From assembly GCA_027924585.1 (NCBI GenBank), contig BSBM01001447.1, forward strand, positions 930,001 to 994,000: 64,000 bases of DNA, in the 5' to 3' direction. Positions 48,541 through 61,061 of this stretch are shown here, piece by piece. Source of the DNA: Larix kaempferi. Taxonomy: Eukaryota > Streptophyta > Pinopsida > Pinales > Pinaceae. The position numbers and the translations under genes were made by a program. Every line of letters begins with the position of its first letter. The first letter of the stretch is position 1. Below the pieces are notes generated by a model, which made no database searches, was not told the origin of the DNA, and saw only the letters and a list, made by a program, of their open reading frames with translations.

Positions 48541-50166
48541 TTCCGAGCTATTTTCTCCCCCTCTAAGCCCAAGTCTAGCGAAAACGCATGATCGAGTTTC
48601 AACTTTGACCAACTTCTCGGAATTTAAATTTGAGAATAGTTTTGGATGTCCCATTGGTAGACAAGCATCCACCCCAACTTTCGTGACGTTCCGAGCTATT
48701 TTCTCCCCCTTTAAGCTCAAGTCTAGCGAAAACGCACGATCGAGTTACGAATTTGACCAACTTCTCGGAATTGAAAATTGAGCATAGATTTGGATGTCCC
48801 GTTGATAGACAAATGCGCACGCCAACTTTCTTCATTTTACGAGCTAATTTCACACCCTTTGAGCTCAAGTCGAGCGAAAACGCACGGTCGAGTTTCAAGT
48901 TTGTCCAACTTCTCGGAATTGAAAATTGATCATAGATTTGGATTTCCCGTTTATAGACAAATGCGCACGCCAACTTTCGTGATGTTCCGAGCTATTTTAT
49001 CACCGTTTAAGCCTAAGTCTAGCGAAAACGCACGATCGAGTTTCAACTTTGATTAACTTCTCGGAATTGAAATTTAAGAATAGTTTTGGATGTCCCATTG
49101 GTAGACAAGCGTCCACACCAACTTTCGTGACGTTCTGAGCTATTTTCTCTCCCTTTAAGGCCAAGTCTAGTGAAAAGGCACGGTCGAGTTATGAATTTGA
49201 CCAACTTCTCGGAATTGAAAATTGAGCATAGATTTGGATGTCCCGTTGGTAGACAAATTCGCACGCCAACTTTCGTGACGTTCTGAGCTATTTTCTCACC
49301 CTTTAAGCCTAGGTCTAGCGAAAACGCATGGTCGAGGTTCGAATTTGACCAACTTCTCGGAATTAAAAATTGAGCATAGATTTGGATGTCTCGTTGGTAG
49401 ACAAATGTGCACGCCAACTTTCGTGACGTTCCGAGCTATTTTCTCACCCTTTAAGCGTAAGTCTAGCGAAAACGCACGGTCAAGTTTTGAATTTGACCAA
49501 CTTCTCAGAATTAAAAATTGAGCATAGATTTGGATGTCCCGTTGGTAGACAAATGTGCACGCCAACTTTCGTGACGTTCCGAGCTATTTTCTCACCCTTT
49601 AAGCGTAAGTCTAGCGAAAACGCACGGTCGAGTTTCAACTTTGACCAACTTCACGGAATATAAATTTGAGAATAGATTTGGATGTCCCATTGGTAGACAA
49701 GCGTCCACACCAACTTTCGTGACATTCTGAGCTATTTTCTCCCTCTTTAAGCCCAAGTCTAGTGAAAACACACGGTCGAGTTTCGAATTTGACCAACTTC
49801 TCGGAATTGAAAATTTAGCATAGATTTCAATGTCCCGTTGGTAGACAAATGCGCACGCCAACTTTGGTGACGTTTCGAGATATTTTCTCACCATTTAAGC
49901 CGAAGTCTAGCGAAAATGCACAGTCGATTTTCAACTTTGACCAACTTCTCCGAATATAAATTTGAGAATAGATTTGGATGTCGCATTGGTAGACGAGCAT
50001 CCACGCCAACTTTCGTGACGTTCCGAGCTATTTTCACACCCTTTAAGCCCAAGTCTAGCGAAAACGCACGATCGAGTTTCAACTTTGACCAACTTCTCGG
50101 AATTGAAATTTGAGAATAGTTTTGGATGTCCCATTGGTAGGCAAGCGTCCACACCAACTTTCGTGA
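48541..50166. repeat. Eleven-monomer segment absent from unit 1
   Basis: The offset between the two 18-kb units jumps from 15,173 to 16,801 bp here, a difference of 1,628 bp or exactly 11 monomers. Its middle (about 48.75-49.15 kb) resembles 21.6-22.0 kb, and its end (about 49.59-50.17 kb) resembles 0.21-0.79 kb. Because the right part is also present at the window start, loss of 11 monomers from unit 1 near 33,366 is the simpler explanation. Confidence 0.75.
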
Positions 50167-50970
50167 CGTTGCGAGCTATTTTCTCCCCCTTTAAGCCCAA
50201 GTCTAGCAAAAACGCACGGTCGAGTTTCGAATTTGACCAACTTCTCGGAATTAAAAATTGAGCATAGATTTGGATGTCCTGTTGGTAGACAAATGCGCAC
50301 GCCAACTTTTGTCACATTACGAGCTAATGGATTTGGATGTCACATTGATAGACAAGCGTCCACGCCAACTTTTGTGACGTTCCGAGCTATTTTCACACCC
50401 TTTAGGCCCAAGTCTAGCGAAAACGCACGATCGAGTTTCAACTTGGACTAACTTCTCAGAATTGAAATTTGAGAATAGTTTTGGATGTCCCATTGGTAGA
50501 CAAGCGTCCACACCAACTTTCGTGATGTTCTGAGCTATTTTGTCCCCCTTTAAGCCCAAGTCTAGTGAAAACGCACGGTCAAGTTTCGAATTTGACTAAC
50601 TTCTCGGAATTAAAAATTGAGCATAGATTTGAATGTCCCGTTGGTAGACAAATGCGCACGCCAACTTTCGTAACGTTCCGAGCTATTTTCTCACCCTTTA
50701 AGCCTAAGTGTAGCAAAAATGCACGGTCGATTTTCAACTTTGACCAACTTCTCAGAATTTGAATTTGCGAATGGATTTGGATGTCACATTGGTAGACGAG
50801 CGTCCACGCCAACTTTCGTGACATTCCGAGCTATTTTCGAACCATTTAAGCCCAAGTCTAGCGAAAATGCACGATCGAGTTTCAACTTTGACTAACTTCT
50901 CGGAATTGAAATTTGAGAATAGTTTTGGATGTCCGATTGGTACACGACCGTCCACGCCAACTTTCGTGAC
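50167..50970. repeat. Block E', copy 2
   Basis: Near-identical to 33,366-34,169. It differs at scattered single bases (for example CAACTTGGACTAAC against CAACTTTGACTAAC). It leads into A''. Confidence 0.8.
50272..50334 (+). repeat. 63-bp truncated monomer
   Basis: Class junction; partner of 33,471 (16,801 bp) and of 893 (49,379 bp). Confidence 0.9.
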
Positions 50971-51962
50971 GTTCCGAGCTATTTTCGCACCCTTTAAGCC
51001 CAAGTCTAGCGAAAACGCACGATCGAGTTTCAACTTTGACTAACTTCTCGGAATTGAAATTTGAGAATAGTTTTGGATGTCCCATTGGTAGACAAGCGTC
51101 CACACCATCTTTCGTGACGTTCCGAGCTATTTTCTCCCCCTTTAAGGCCAAGTCTAGTGAGAAGGCACGGTCGAGTTTCGAATTTGACCAACTTCTCGGA
51201 ATTGAAAATTGAGGATAGATTTGGATGTCCCGTTGGTAGACAAATGCGCACGCCAAATTTCGCGACGTTCCGAGCTATTTTCTCACCCTTTAAGCCTAAG
51301 TCTAGCGAAAACGCACGGTCGAGTTTCGAATTTGACCAACTTCTCGGAATTAAAAATTGAGCATAGATTTGGATGTCCCGTTGGTAGACAAATGCGCACG
51401 CCAACTTTCGTGATGTTCCGAGCTATTTTCTCACCCTTTAAGCCTAAGTCTAGCGAAAACGCACGATCGAGTTTCAACTTTGATTAACTTCTCGGAATTG
51501 AAATTTGGGAATAGTTTTGGATGTCCCATTGGTAGACAAGCGTCCACACCAACTTTCGTGACGTTCCGAGCTATTTTCTCCCCCTTTAAGGCCAAGTCTA
51601 GTGAAAAGGCACGGTCGAGTTTCGAATTTGACCAACTTCTTGGAATTGAAAATTGAGCATAGATTTGGATGTCCCGTTGGTAGACAAATGCGCGTGCCAA
51701 CTTTCGTGACGTTCCGAGCTATTTTCTCACCCTTTAAGCCCAATTCTAGTGAAAATGCACGGTTGATTTTCAACTTTGACCAACTTCTCGGAATATAATT
51801 TTGAGCATAGATTTGGATGTCCCGTTGGTAGACAAATGCGCACACCAATTTTCGTCACATTACTAGCTAATTTCACACCCTTTAAGCTCAAGTCGAGCGA
51901 AAACACACGGTCGAGTTTTGAATTTGACCAACTTCTCGGAATTGAAAATTGAGCATAGATTT

Positions 51963-52095
51963 GGATGTCCCATTGGTAGACAAATGCGAACACCAACTTT
52001 CGTGACGTTCCAAGCTATTTTCTCCTCTACCGAAAACGAACGGTCGAGTTTCAACTTTCACCAACTTCTCGTAATTGAAGATTGAGCATTGTTTT
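51963..52095 (+). repeat. 133-bp truncated monomer, copy 3
   Basis: Same deletion as at 5,782 and 35,162. Confidence 0.95.
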
Positions 52096-55000
52096 GGATG
52101 TCCCATTTGTAGACAAGCATCCACACCAACATTCGTTACATTTCGGGCTATTTTCTCCCCCTTTAAGCCCATGTGTAGCGAAAACGTACGGTCGAGTTAC
52201 GACATTCACCAACTTCTCGGAATTGAAAATTGAGCATAGATTTGGATGTCCCATTTGTAGACATTCGCGCACAACAACTTTCGTCACATTACAAGCTAAT
52301 TTAACACCCTTTAAGCTCAAGTCTAGAGGAAACGCATGGTGGCATTTCGACTTTGACCAACTTCTTGGAATTGAAATATGAGAATAGATTTGGATGTCCC
52401 GTTGGTAGACAAGTGCGCACGCCAACTTTCGTGACGTTGCGAGCTATTTTCCCACCCTTTAAGCCCAAGTCTAGCGAAAATGCACGATCGAGTTTCAACT
52501 TTGACCAACTTCTCGGAATTGAAATTTGAGAATAGTCTTGGATGCCCCATTCGTAGACAAGCGTCCACACCAACTTCGTGACGTTCCGAGCTATTTTCTC
52601 CCCCTTTAAGCCCAAGTCTAGCGAAAACGCATGGTCGAGTTTCGAATTTGACCAACTTCTCGGAACTGAAATATGAGAATAGATTTGGATGTCCCGTTGG
52701 TTAACAAGTGCGCACGCCAACTTTCGTGACGTTCCGAGCTATTTTCCCACCCTTCAAGCCCAAGTCTAGCGAAAACGCACGGTCGAGTTTCGAATTTGAC
52801 CAACTTCTCGGAATTTAAAAGTGAGCATAGATTTGGATGTCCCGTTGGTAGACAAATGCGCACGCCAACTTTCGTGATGTTCCGAGCTATTTTCTCACGC
52901 TTTAAGCCTAAGTCTAGCAAAAATGCACGGTCGATTTTCAACTTTGACCAACTTCTCGGAATTTAAATTTCATAATGGATTTGGTTGTCCCGTTGGTAGA
53001 TAAGTGCACACGCTAGCTTTCGTGACGTGCCGAGCTATTTTCTTCCCCTTTAAGCCCAAATCTAGAGAAAACCCACGATCGTGTTTTGGCTTTGACCTAC
53101 TTCTCGGAAATGAAAATTGAGAATAGATTTGGATGTCCCATTTGTAGACATGCACACACAACAACTTTCGTGACGTTACGAGCTAATTTCACACCCTTTA
53201 AGCTCAAGTCTAGCAAAAACGAATGGTGGCGTTTTGAATTTGACCAACTTTAGGGAGTTGAAATTTGAAAATAGATTTGGATGTCCCGTTGGTAGACAAG
53301 TGCACATGCCAACTTTCGTGACGTTCCGAGCTAATTTCTTCGCCTTTAAGCCCAACTCTAGCAAAAACGCGACGGTCGAGTTTCGAATTTGACCAACTTC
53401 TCCGAATTGAAAATTGAGCATAGATTTGGATGTCCCGTTGGTAGACAAATGCGCATGCCACCTTTCGTGACATTCCGAGCTATTTTCTCACCCTTTAAGC
53501 CCAATTCTAGCGAAAATGCACGGTCGATTTTCAACTTTGACCAACTTCTCGGAATTTAAATTTGAGAATGGATTTGGATGTCACATCGGTAGACGAGCAT
53601 CCACGCCAACTTTCGTAACGTTCCAAGCTATTTTCACACCCTTTAAGCCCAAGTATAGCGAAAACGCACGATCGAGTTTCAACTTTGACTAACTTCTCGG
53701 AATTGAAATTCGAGAATAGTTTTGGATGTCCCATTGGTAGACAAGCGTCCACGCCAACTCTCGTGACGTTCCGAGCTATTTTCACACCCTTTAAGCCCAA
53801 GTCTAACGAAAATGCACGATCGAGTTTGAACTTTGACTAACTTCTCGGAATTGAAATTTGAGAATAGTTTTGGATGTCCCATTGGTAGACAAGTGTCCAC
53901 ACCAAGTTTCGTGACGTCTCAAGCTATTTTCTCTGCCTTTAACCCCAAGTCTAACGAAAACGCACGGTCGAGTTTCGAAATTTGACCAACTTCTCAGAAT
54001 TGAAAATTGAGCATAGATTTGGATGTCCCGTTGGTAGACAAATACGCACGCCAACTTTCATGACGTTTTGAGCTATTTTCTCACCCTTTAAGCATAAGTC
54101 TAGCGAAAACGTACGGTCGAGTTTCGAATTTGACCGACTTCTCGGAATTAAAAATTGAGCATAGATTTGGATGTCCCGTTGGTAGACAAATGTGCATGCC
54201 AACTTTTGTGACGTTTTGAGCTATTTTCTCACCCTTTAAGCCTAAGTCTAGCGAAAATGCACGATCGATTTTCAACTTTGACCAACTTCTCACAATTTAA
54301 ATTTGAGAATAGATTTTGATGTCACATTTGTAGACATGCGTGCACTACAAATTTCGTGATTTTACGAACTAATTTCACACACTTTAATCCCAAGTCTAGA
54401 GAAAACGCATGGTGGCATTGCGACTTTGACCAATTTCTTGGAATTGAAATTTGAGAATAGTTTTGGATGTCCCATTGGTAGACAAGCATGCACACCAACT
54501 TTCGTGACGCTCCGAGCTATTTTCTCACCCTTTAAGCCTAAGACTAGCGAAAACGCACGGTCGAGTTTCGAATTTGACCAACTTCTCGGAATTAAAAATT
54601 GAGCATAGATTTGGATGTCCCGTTGGTAGACAAATGCGCATGCCAACTTTCATGACGTTCCGATCTATTTTCTCCCCCTTTAAGCCTAAGTATAGCGAAA
54701 ACGCACGATCGAGTTTCAACTTTGACCAACTTCTCGGAGTTGAAATTTGAGAATACTTTTGGATGTTCCATTGGTAGACAAGCGTCCACATCAACTTTCG
54801 TGACATTCCAATCTATTTTCTCCCCCTTTAAGCCCAAGTCTAGCGAAAACGCACGGTCGAGATTCCAATTTGACCAACTTCTCGAATTTTAAAATTGAGC
54901 ATAGATTTGGATGTCCCGTTGGTAGACAAATGCGCACGCCAACTTTCGTGACGTTCCGAGCTATTTTCTCACCCTTTAAGCCTAAGTCTAGCGAAAACAC

Positions 55001-56242
55001 ACCATCGAGTTTTGAATTTGACCAACTTCTCGGAAATAAAAATTGAGCATAGATTTGGATGTCCCGTTGGTAGACAAATGCGCACACCAAATTTCGTGAA
55101 ATTCCGAGCTATTTTCTCACCCTTTAAGCACAAGTCTAGCGAAAATGCACGGTCGAGTTTCAACTTTGACAAACTTCTCGGAATTGAAATTTGAGAATAG
55201 TTTTGGATGTCCCATTGGTAGACAAGCGTCCACACCAACTTTCGTGACGTTCCGAGCTATTTTCTCCCCCTTTAAGCCCAACTCTAGCGAAAACGCACGG
55301 TCGAGTTTCGAATTTGACCAACTTTTTCGGAATTGAAAATTCAGCATAGATTTGGATGTCCCGTTGGTAGACAAATGCGCACGCTAAATTTCGTGACGTT
55401 CAGAGCTAATTTCTCACCCTTTAAGCCTAAGTCTAGAGAAAACGCACGGTCGAGTTTCAAATTTGACCAACTTCTCGGAATTAAAAATTGAGCATAGATT
55501 TGGATGTCCCATTGGTAGACAAATGCGCATGCCAACTTTCGTGACATTCCGAACTATTTTCTCACCCTTTAAGCCCAAGTCTAGCGAAAATGCACGGTCG
55601 ATTTTCAACTTTGACCAACTTCTCAGAATATAAATTTGAGAATAGATTTGGATGTCACATTGGTAGACGAGCGTCCATGCCAACTTTCGTGACGTTCCGA
55701 GCTATTTTCACGCCCTATAAGCCCCAAGTCTAAGGAAAACGCACGATCGAGTTTCAACTTTGACCAACTTCTCGGAATTGAAATTTGAGAAGAGTTTTGG
55801 ATGTCCCATTGGTAGACAAGCGTCCACACCAACTTTCATGACGTTCCGAGCTATTTTCTCCCCCTTTAAGCCCAGGTCTAGTGAAAACGCACGGTCGAGT
55901 TTCAAATTTGACCAACTTCTCAGAATTTTAAATTGAGCATAGATTTCGATGTCCCGTTGGTAGACAAACGCCCACGCCAACTTTCGTCATGTTCCGAGCT
56001 ATTTTCACACCCTTTAAGCCCAAGTCTAGCGAAAACGCACGATCGAGTTTCAAATTTGACTAACTTCTCGGAATTGAAATTTGAGAATAGTTTTGGATGT
56101 CCCATTGGTAGACAAGCGTCCACACCAAGTTTCGTGACGTCCCGAGCTATTTTCTCCGCCTTTAAGCCCAAGTCTAGCGAAAACGCATGGTCGAGTTTCG
56201 AATTTGACCAACTTCTCGGAATTGAAAATTGAGCATAGATTT

Positions 56243-56345
56243 GGATGTCCCGTTGGTAGACAAATGCGCACACCATCTTTCATGACGTTCCGAGCTATTT
56301 TCAACTTTGACCAACTTCTCGGAATTTAAATTTGTGAATAGATTT
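56243..56345 (+). repeat. 103-bp truncated monomer, A'' first
   Basis: Same ATTTTC junction, 45-bp loss. Confidence 0.9.
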
Positions 56346-56642
56346 GGATGTCAGATTGGTAGACGAGCGTCCACGTCAACTTTCGTAACGTTCCGAGCTA
56401 TTTTCACACCATTTAAGCCCAAGTCTAACGAAAACGCATGATCTAGTTTCAACTTTGACTAACTTCTCGGAATTGAAATTTGAGAATAGTTTTGGATGTC
56501 GCATTGGTAGACAAACGTCCACACCAACTTTCGTGACGTTTCGAGCTATTTTCTCTCCCTTTAAGCCCAAGTCTAGTGAAAACGCACGGTCGAGTTTTCG
56601 AATTTGACCAACTTCTCGGAATTGAAAATTGAGCATAGATTT

Positions 56643-56745
56643 GGATGTCCCGTTGGTAGACAAATGCGCACGCCAACTTTCGTGACGTTCCGAGCTATTT
56701 TCAACTTTGACCAACTTCTCGGAATTTAAATTTGCGAATAGATTT
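56643..56745 (+). repeat. 103-bp truncated monomer, A'' second
   Basis: Same junction. It is followed by CAGATTGGTAGACGAGCG, as in A and A'. Confidence 0.9.
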
Positions 56746-57292
56746 GGATGTCAGATTGGTAGACGAGCGTCCACGGCAACTTTTGTAACGTTCCGAGCTA
56801 TTTTCCCACCCTTTAAGCCCAAGTCTAACGAAAACGCACGATCGAGTTTCAACTTTGACTAACTTCTCGGAATTGAAATTTGAGAATAGTTTTGGATGTC
56901 GCATTGGTAGACAAGCGTGCACACCAACTTTCGTAACGTTCCGAGTTATTTTCTCTCCCTTTAAGCCCAAGTCTAGCGAAAATGCACGGTCGAGTTTCGA
57001 ATTTGACCAACTTCTCAGAATTGAAAATTGAGCATAGATTTGGATGTCCCGTTGGTAGAAAAATGCGCACGCCAACTTTCGTGACGTTCCGAGCTATTTT
57101 CTCACCCTTTAAGCCTAAGTCTAGCAAAATGCACGGTCGATTTTCAACTTTGACAAACTTCTCGGAATTTAAATTTGAGAATGGATTTGGATGTCAGATT
57201 GGTAGACGAGCGTCCACGCCAACTTTCGTAACGTTCCGAGCTATTTTCACACCCTTTAAGCCCAAGTCTAGCGAAAACGCACGATCGAGTTT

Positions 57293-57527
57293 CAACTTTG
57301 ATTAAATTCTTGGAATTGAAATTTGAGAATAGTTTTGGATGTCCCATTGGTAAAACAAGCGTCCACACCAACTTTCTTGACGTTCCGAGCTATTTTCACA
57401 CCCTTTAAGCCCAACTCTAGCGAAAACGCACGGTCGAGTTTTGAATCTGAACAACTTCTTGGAATTGAAAATTGAGCATAGATTTGGATGTCCCCGTTGG
57501 TAGACAAATGCTCACGCCAACTTTCGT
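57293..57527. repeat. Conversion-like patch inside B''
   Basis: At this point block B reads TTTGACTAATTTCTCGG and continues for about 0.65 kb. B'' instead reads TTTGATTAAATTCTTGG, TTTCTTGACGTTCC and TTTTGAATCTGAACAACTTC, which match 61.76-61.99 kb (and 15.25-15.48 kb). GGTAAAACAAGCG here resembles GGTAAACAAGCG at 61.81 kb more than GGTAGACAAGCG at 15.32 kb, so the nearby locus is the likelier donor. Confidence 0.75.
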
Positions 57528-57660
57528 AGACGAGCGTCCACACCAACGTTCGTGACGTTCCGAGCTATTTTCTCCCCCTTTAATCCCAAGTCTAGCGAAA
57601 ACGCACGGTCGAGTTTCAAATTTGACCAACTTCTCGGAATTGAAAATTGAACATAGATTT
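57486..57660 (+). repeat. 175-bp oversized monomer at patch edge
   Basis: Anchor spacing is 148 plus 27 bp. CTTTCGTAGACGAGCGTCC shows a second monomer start (TAGACGAGCGTCC) spliced after the first CAACTTTCG. This is the right-hand seam of the patch and the only oversized monomer I found. Confidence 0.85.
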
Positions 57661-60174
57661 GGATGTCCCGTTGGTAGACAAAAGTGCACGCCAACTTTCG
57701 TGACGTTTCAAGCTATTTTCTCGCCTTTTAAGCCCAAGTCTAGTAAAAACCCACGGTCGATTTTCAACTTTGACCAACTTCTCAGAATTTAAATTGAGAA
57801 TAGATTTTGATGTCCCATTTGTAGACATGTGCGCACAGCTACTTTAATGACATTACGAGCTAATTTCACATCCTTTAAGCTCAATTCTAGCGAAAACGCA
57901 CGATCGAGTTTCAACTTTGACCAACTTCTCGGAATTGAAATTTGAGAATAGTTTTGAATGTTCCACTGGTAGACAAGCGTCCACACCAACTTTCGTGACG
58001 TTCCGAGCTATTTTCTCCCCCTTTAAGCCCAAGTCTAGCGAAAACGCACGGTCGAGTTTCGAATTTGACCAACTTCTCGGAATTAAAAATTGAGCATAGA
58101 TTTGGATGTCCCGTTGGTAGACAAATGCTCATGACAGCTTTCGTGACGTTCCGAGTTATTTTCTCACCCTTTAAGCCTAAGTCTAACGAAAATGCACAGT
58201 CGATTTTCAACTTTGACCAAATTCTTGGAATTTAAATTTGAGAATAGATTTGGATGTCACATTGGTAGACGAGCGTCCACGCCAACTTTAGTGACGTTCC
58301 GAGCTATTTTCACACCCTTTAAGCCCAAGTCTAGCGAAAACGCATGATCGAGTTTCAACTTTGACTAACTTCTCGGAATTGAAATTTGAGAATAGTTTTG
58401 GATGTCCCATTGGTAGACAAGCGTCCACACCAACTTTCGTGACGTTCCGAGCTATTTTTTCCCCCTTTAAGCCCAAGTCTAGAGAAAACGCGCGGTCGAG
58501 TTTTGAATTTCACCAACTTCTTGGAATGTAAAATCGAGCATAGATTTGGATGTCCCGTTGGCAGACAAATGCGCACGCCAACTTTCGTGACGTTCCGAGC
58601 TATTTTCTCACCCATTAGGCCTAAGTCTAGCGAAAACGCACAGTCGAGTTTCAAATTCGACCAACTTCTCAGAATTGAAAATTGAGCATAGATTTGGATG
58701 TCCCGTTGGTAGACAAATGCGCACGCCAACTTTCGTGACGTTCCGAGCTATTTTCTCACCCTTTAAGCCCAAGTGTAGCGAAAACGCACGATCGAGTTTC
58801 AACTTTGACTAACTTCTCGAATTGAAATTTGAGAATAGTTTTGGATGTCCCATTGGTAGACAAGCGTCCACACCAACTTTCGTGACGTTCCGAGCTATTT
58901 TCACACCCTTTAAGCCCAACTCTAGCGAAAACGCACGATCGAGTTTCGAATCTAAACAACTTCTCGGAATTGAAAATTGAGCATAGATTTGGATGTCCCG
59001 TTGGCAGACAAATGCGCACGCCAGCTTTCGTGACGTTCTGAGCTATTTTCTCACTCTTTAAGCGTAACTCTAGCGAAAATGCACGGTCGGTTTTCAACTT
59101 TGACCAACTTGTCGAAATATAAATTTGAGAATAGATTTGGATGTCACATTGGTAGACGAGCGCCCACGCCAACTTTTGTGACATTCTAAGCCATTTTCAC
59201 ACCCTTTAAGCCCAATTCTAGCAAAAACGCACAGTTGAGTTTTGAATTTGACCAACTTCTCGGAATTTAAATTTGAGAATGGATTTGGATGTCCCATTGG
59301 TAGACAAATGCGCACGCCAACGTTTGTCACATTATGAGCTAATTTCACACCCTTTAAGCTCACGTCAGGTGAAAATGCACGGTCGATTTTCAACTTTGAC
59401 CAACTTCTCGGAATATAAATTTGAGAATAGATTTGGATGTCACATTGGTAGACGAGCGTCCACTCTAACTTTCGTGACGTTCCGATCTATCTTCTCCCCC
59501 TTTAAACCCACGTCTAGTGTAAACGCACGATCGAGTTTCAACTTTGATCAACTTCTCAGAATTGAATTTTTAGAATAGTTTTGGATGTCCCAACTGTAGA
59601 CAAGCGTCCACACCAACTTTCGTGACGTTCCGAGCTATTTTCTCACCCTTTAAGCCTAATTCTAGCGAAAACGCACGGTCGAGTTTCGAATTTGACCAAC
59701 TTCTCGGAATTAAAAATTGAGCATAGATTTAGATGTCCCGTTGGTAGACAAATGCGCACGCCAACTTTGGTCACATTACGAGCTAATTTCACACCCGTTA
59801 AGCTGAAGTCGAGCGAAAACGCACGGTCGAGTTTTGCATTTGACCAACTTCTTGGCATTGAAAACTGAGCATAGATTTGGATGTACCATTGGTAGAAAAA
59901 TGCACACGCCAACTTTCGTGACGTTCCGAGCTATTTTCTCACCCTTTAAGCCTAAGTCTAGCGAAAACGCACGGTCAAGTTTCGAATTTGACCAACTTCT
60001 CGGGATTAAAAATTGAGCATAGATTTGGATGTGCCATTGGTAAACAAGCGTCCACACCAACTTTCGTGACATTCCGAGCTATTTTCTCACCCTTTAAGCC
60101 CAAGTCTAGCGAAAATGCACGGTCGATTTTCAACTTTGACCAACTTCTCGAAATATAAATTTGAGAATAGATTT

Positions 60175-61061
60175 GGATGTCACATTGGTAGACGAGCGTC
60201 CACGCCATCTTTCGTGACGTTCCGATCTATTTTCTCCCCTTTAAGCCCAAGTCTAGCGAAAACGCACGGTCGAGTTTCAAATTTGACCAACTTTTCAGAA
60301 TTTTAAATTGAGCATAGATTTGGATGTCCCGTTGGTAGACAAACGCCCACGCCAACTTTCGTGACATTCCGAGCCATTTTCACACCCTTTAAGCCCAAGT
60401 CTAGCGAAAACGCACGATCGAGTTTCAACTTTGACTAACTTCTCGGAATTGAAATTTGAGAATAGTTTTGGATGTCCCATTGGTAGACAAACGTCCACAC
60501 CAAGTTTCGTGACGTCCCGAGCTATTTTCTCACCCTTTAAGCCTAAGTCTAGCGAAAACGCACGGTCGAGTTTCGAATTTGACCAACTTCTCGGAATTAA
60601 AAATTGAGCATAGATTTGGATGTCCCGTTGGTAGAAAAATGCGCACGCCAACTTTCGTGACATTCCGAGCTATTTTCTCACCCTTTAAGCCCAAGTCTAG
60701 CGAAAAAGCACGGTCGATTTTCAACTTTGACCAACTTCTCAGAATATAAATTTGAGAATAGATTTGGATGTCACATTGCTAGACGAGCGTCCACGCCAAC
60801 TTTTGTGACGTTTCGAGCTATTTTCACACCCTTTAATCCCAAGTCTAGCGAAAACGCACGGTCGAGTTTCGAATTTGACCAACTTCTCGGAATTAAAAAT
60901 TGAGCATAGATTTGGATGTCCCGTTGGTAGACAAATACGCACGCCAACTTTTGTCACATTACGAGCTAATTTCACACCCTTTAAGCTCAAGTCTAGTAAA
61001 AATGGACGGTCGATTTTCAACTTTGATCAACTTCTCGGAATATAAATTTGAGAATAGATTT
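60175..61061. repeat. Six-monomer insertion in B''
   Basis: 887 bp (six monomers minus one base) between two similar monomers that are adjacent in B near 14.56 kb. Part of it (about 60.24-60.53 kb) carries GACAAACGCCCACGCC and CACCAAGTTTCGTGACGTCC, otherwise typical of the right end of block A (9.75-9.97, 39.13-39.35, 55.93-56.15 kb). It looks like a transposed or exchanged A-type piece. Confidence 0.7.

Larger units (their letters stand above)
40001..56804. repeat. 18-kb tandem segmental duplication, unit 2 (D'-E'-A'')
   Basis: Second copy of 21,987-40,000, now 16,804 bp. It lost, or never had, the extra 2.5-kb copy and several monomers, and it has 11 additional monomers at 48.54-50.17 kb. 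After its right end the sequence continues into block B'', as in the A-to-B order of copy 1. That shows unit 2 holds the original right flank. Confidence 0.85.
50971..56804. repeat. Block A'' (copy 3)
   Basis: Third copy of block A, 16,801 bp from A' and 46,181 bp from A. It continues into B''. It shares derived variants with A' (listed there). Private changes include GCGACGGTCGAG near 53.37 kb (one inserted base). Confidence 0.9.

Noticed and set aside
21987-56804. 18-kb duplication as a pure assembly artefact
   Set aside because: The copies differ by scattered substitutions, several whole-monomer indels and private deletions (42.5 kb, 27.4 kb), which a duplicated contig would not show. Collapse or misjoin elsewhere in such an array still cannot be excluded without reads.
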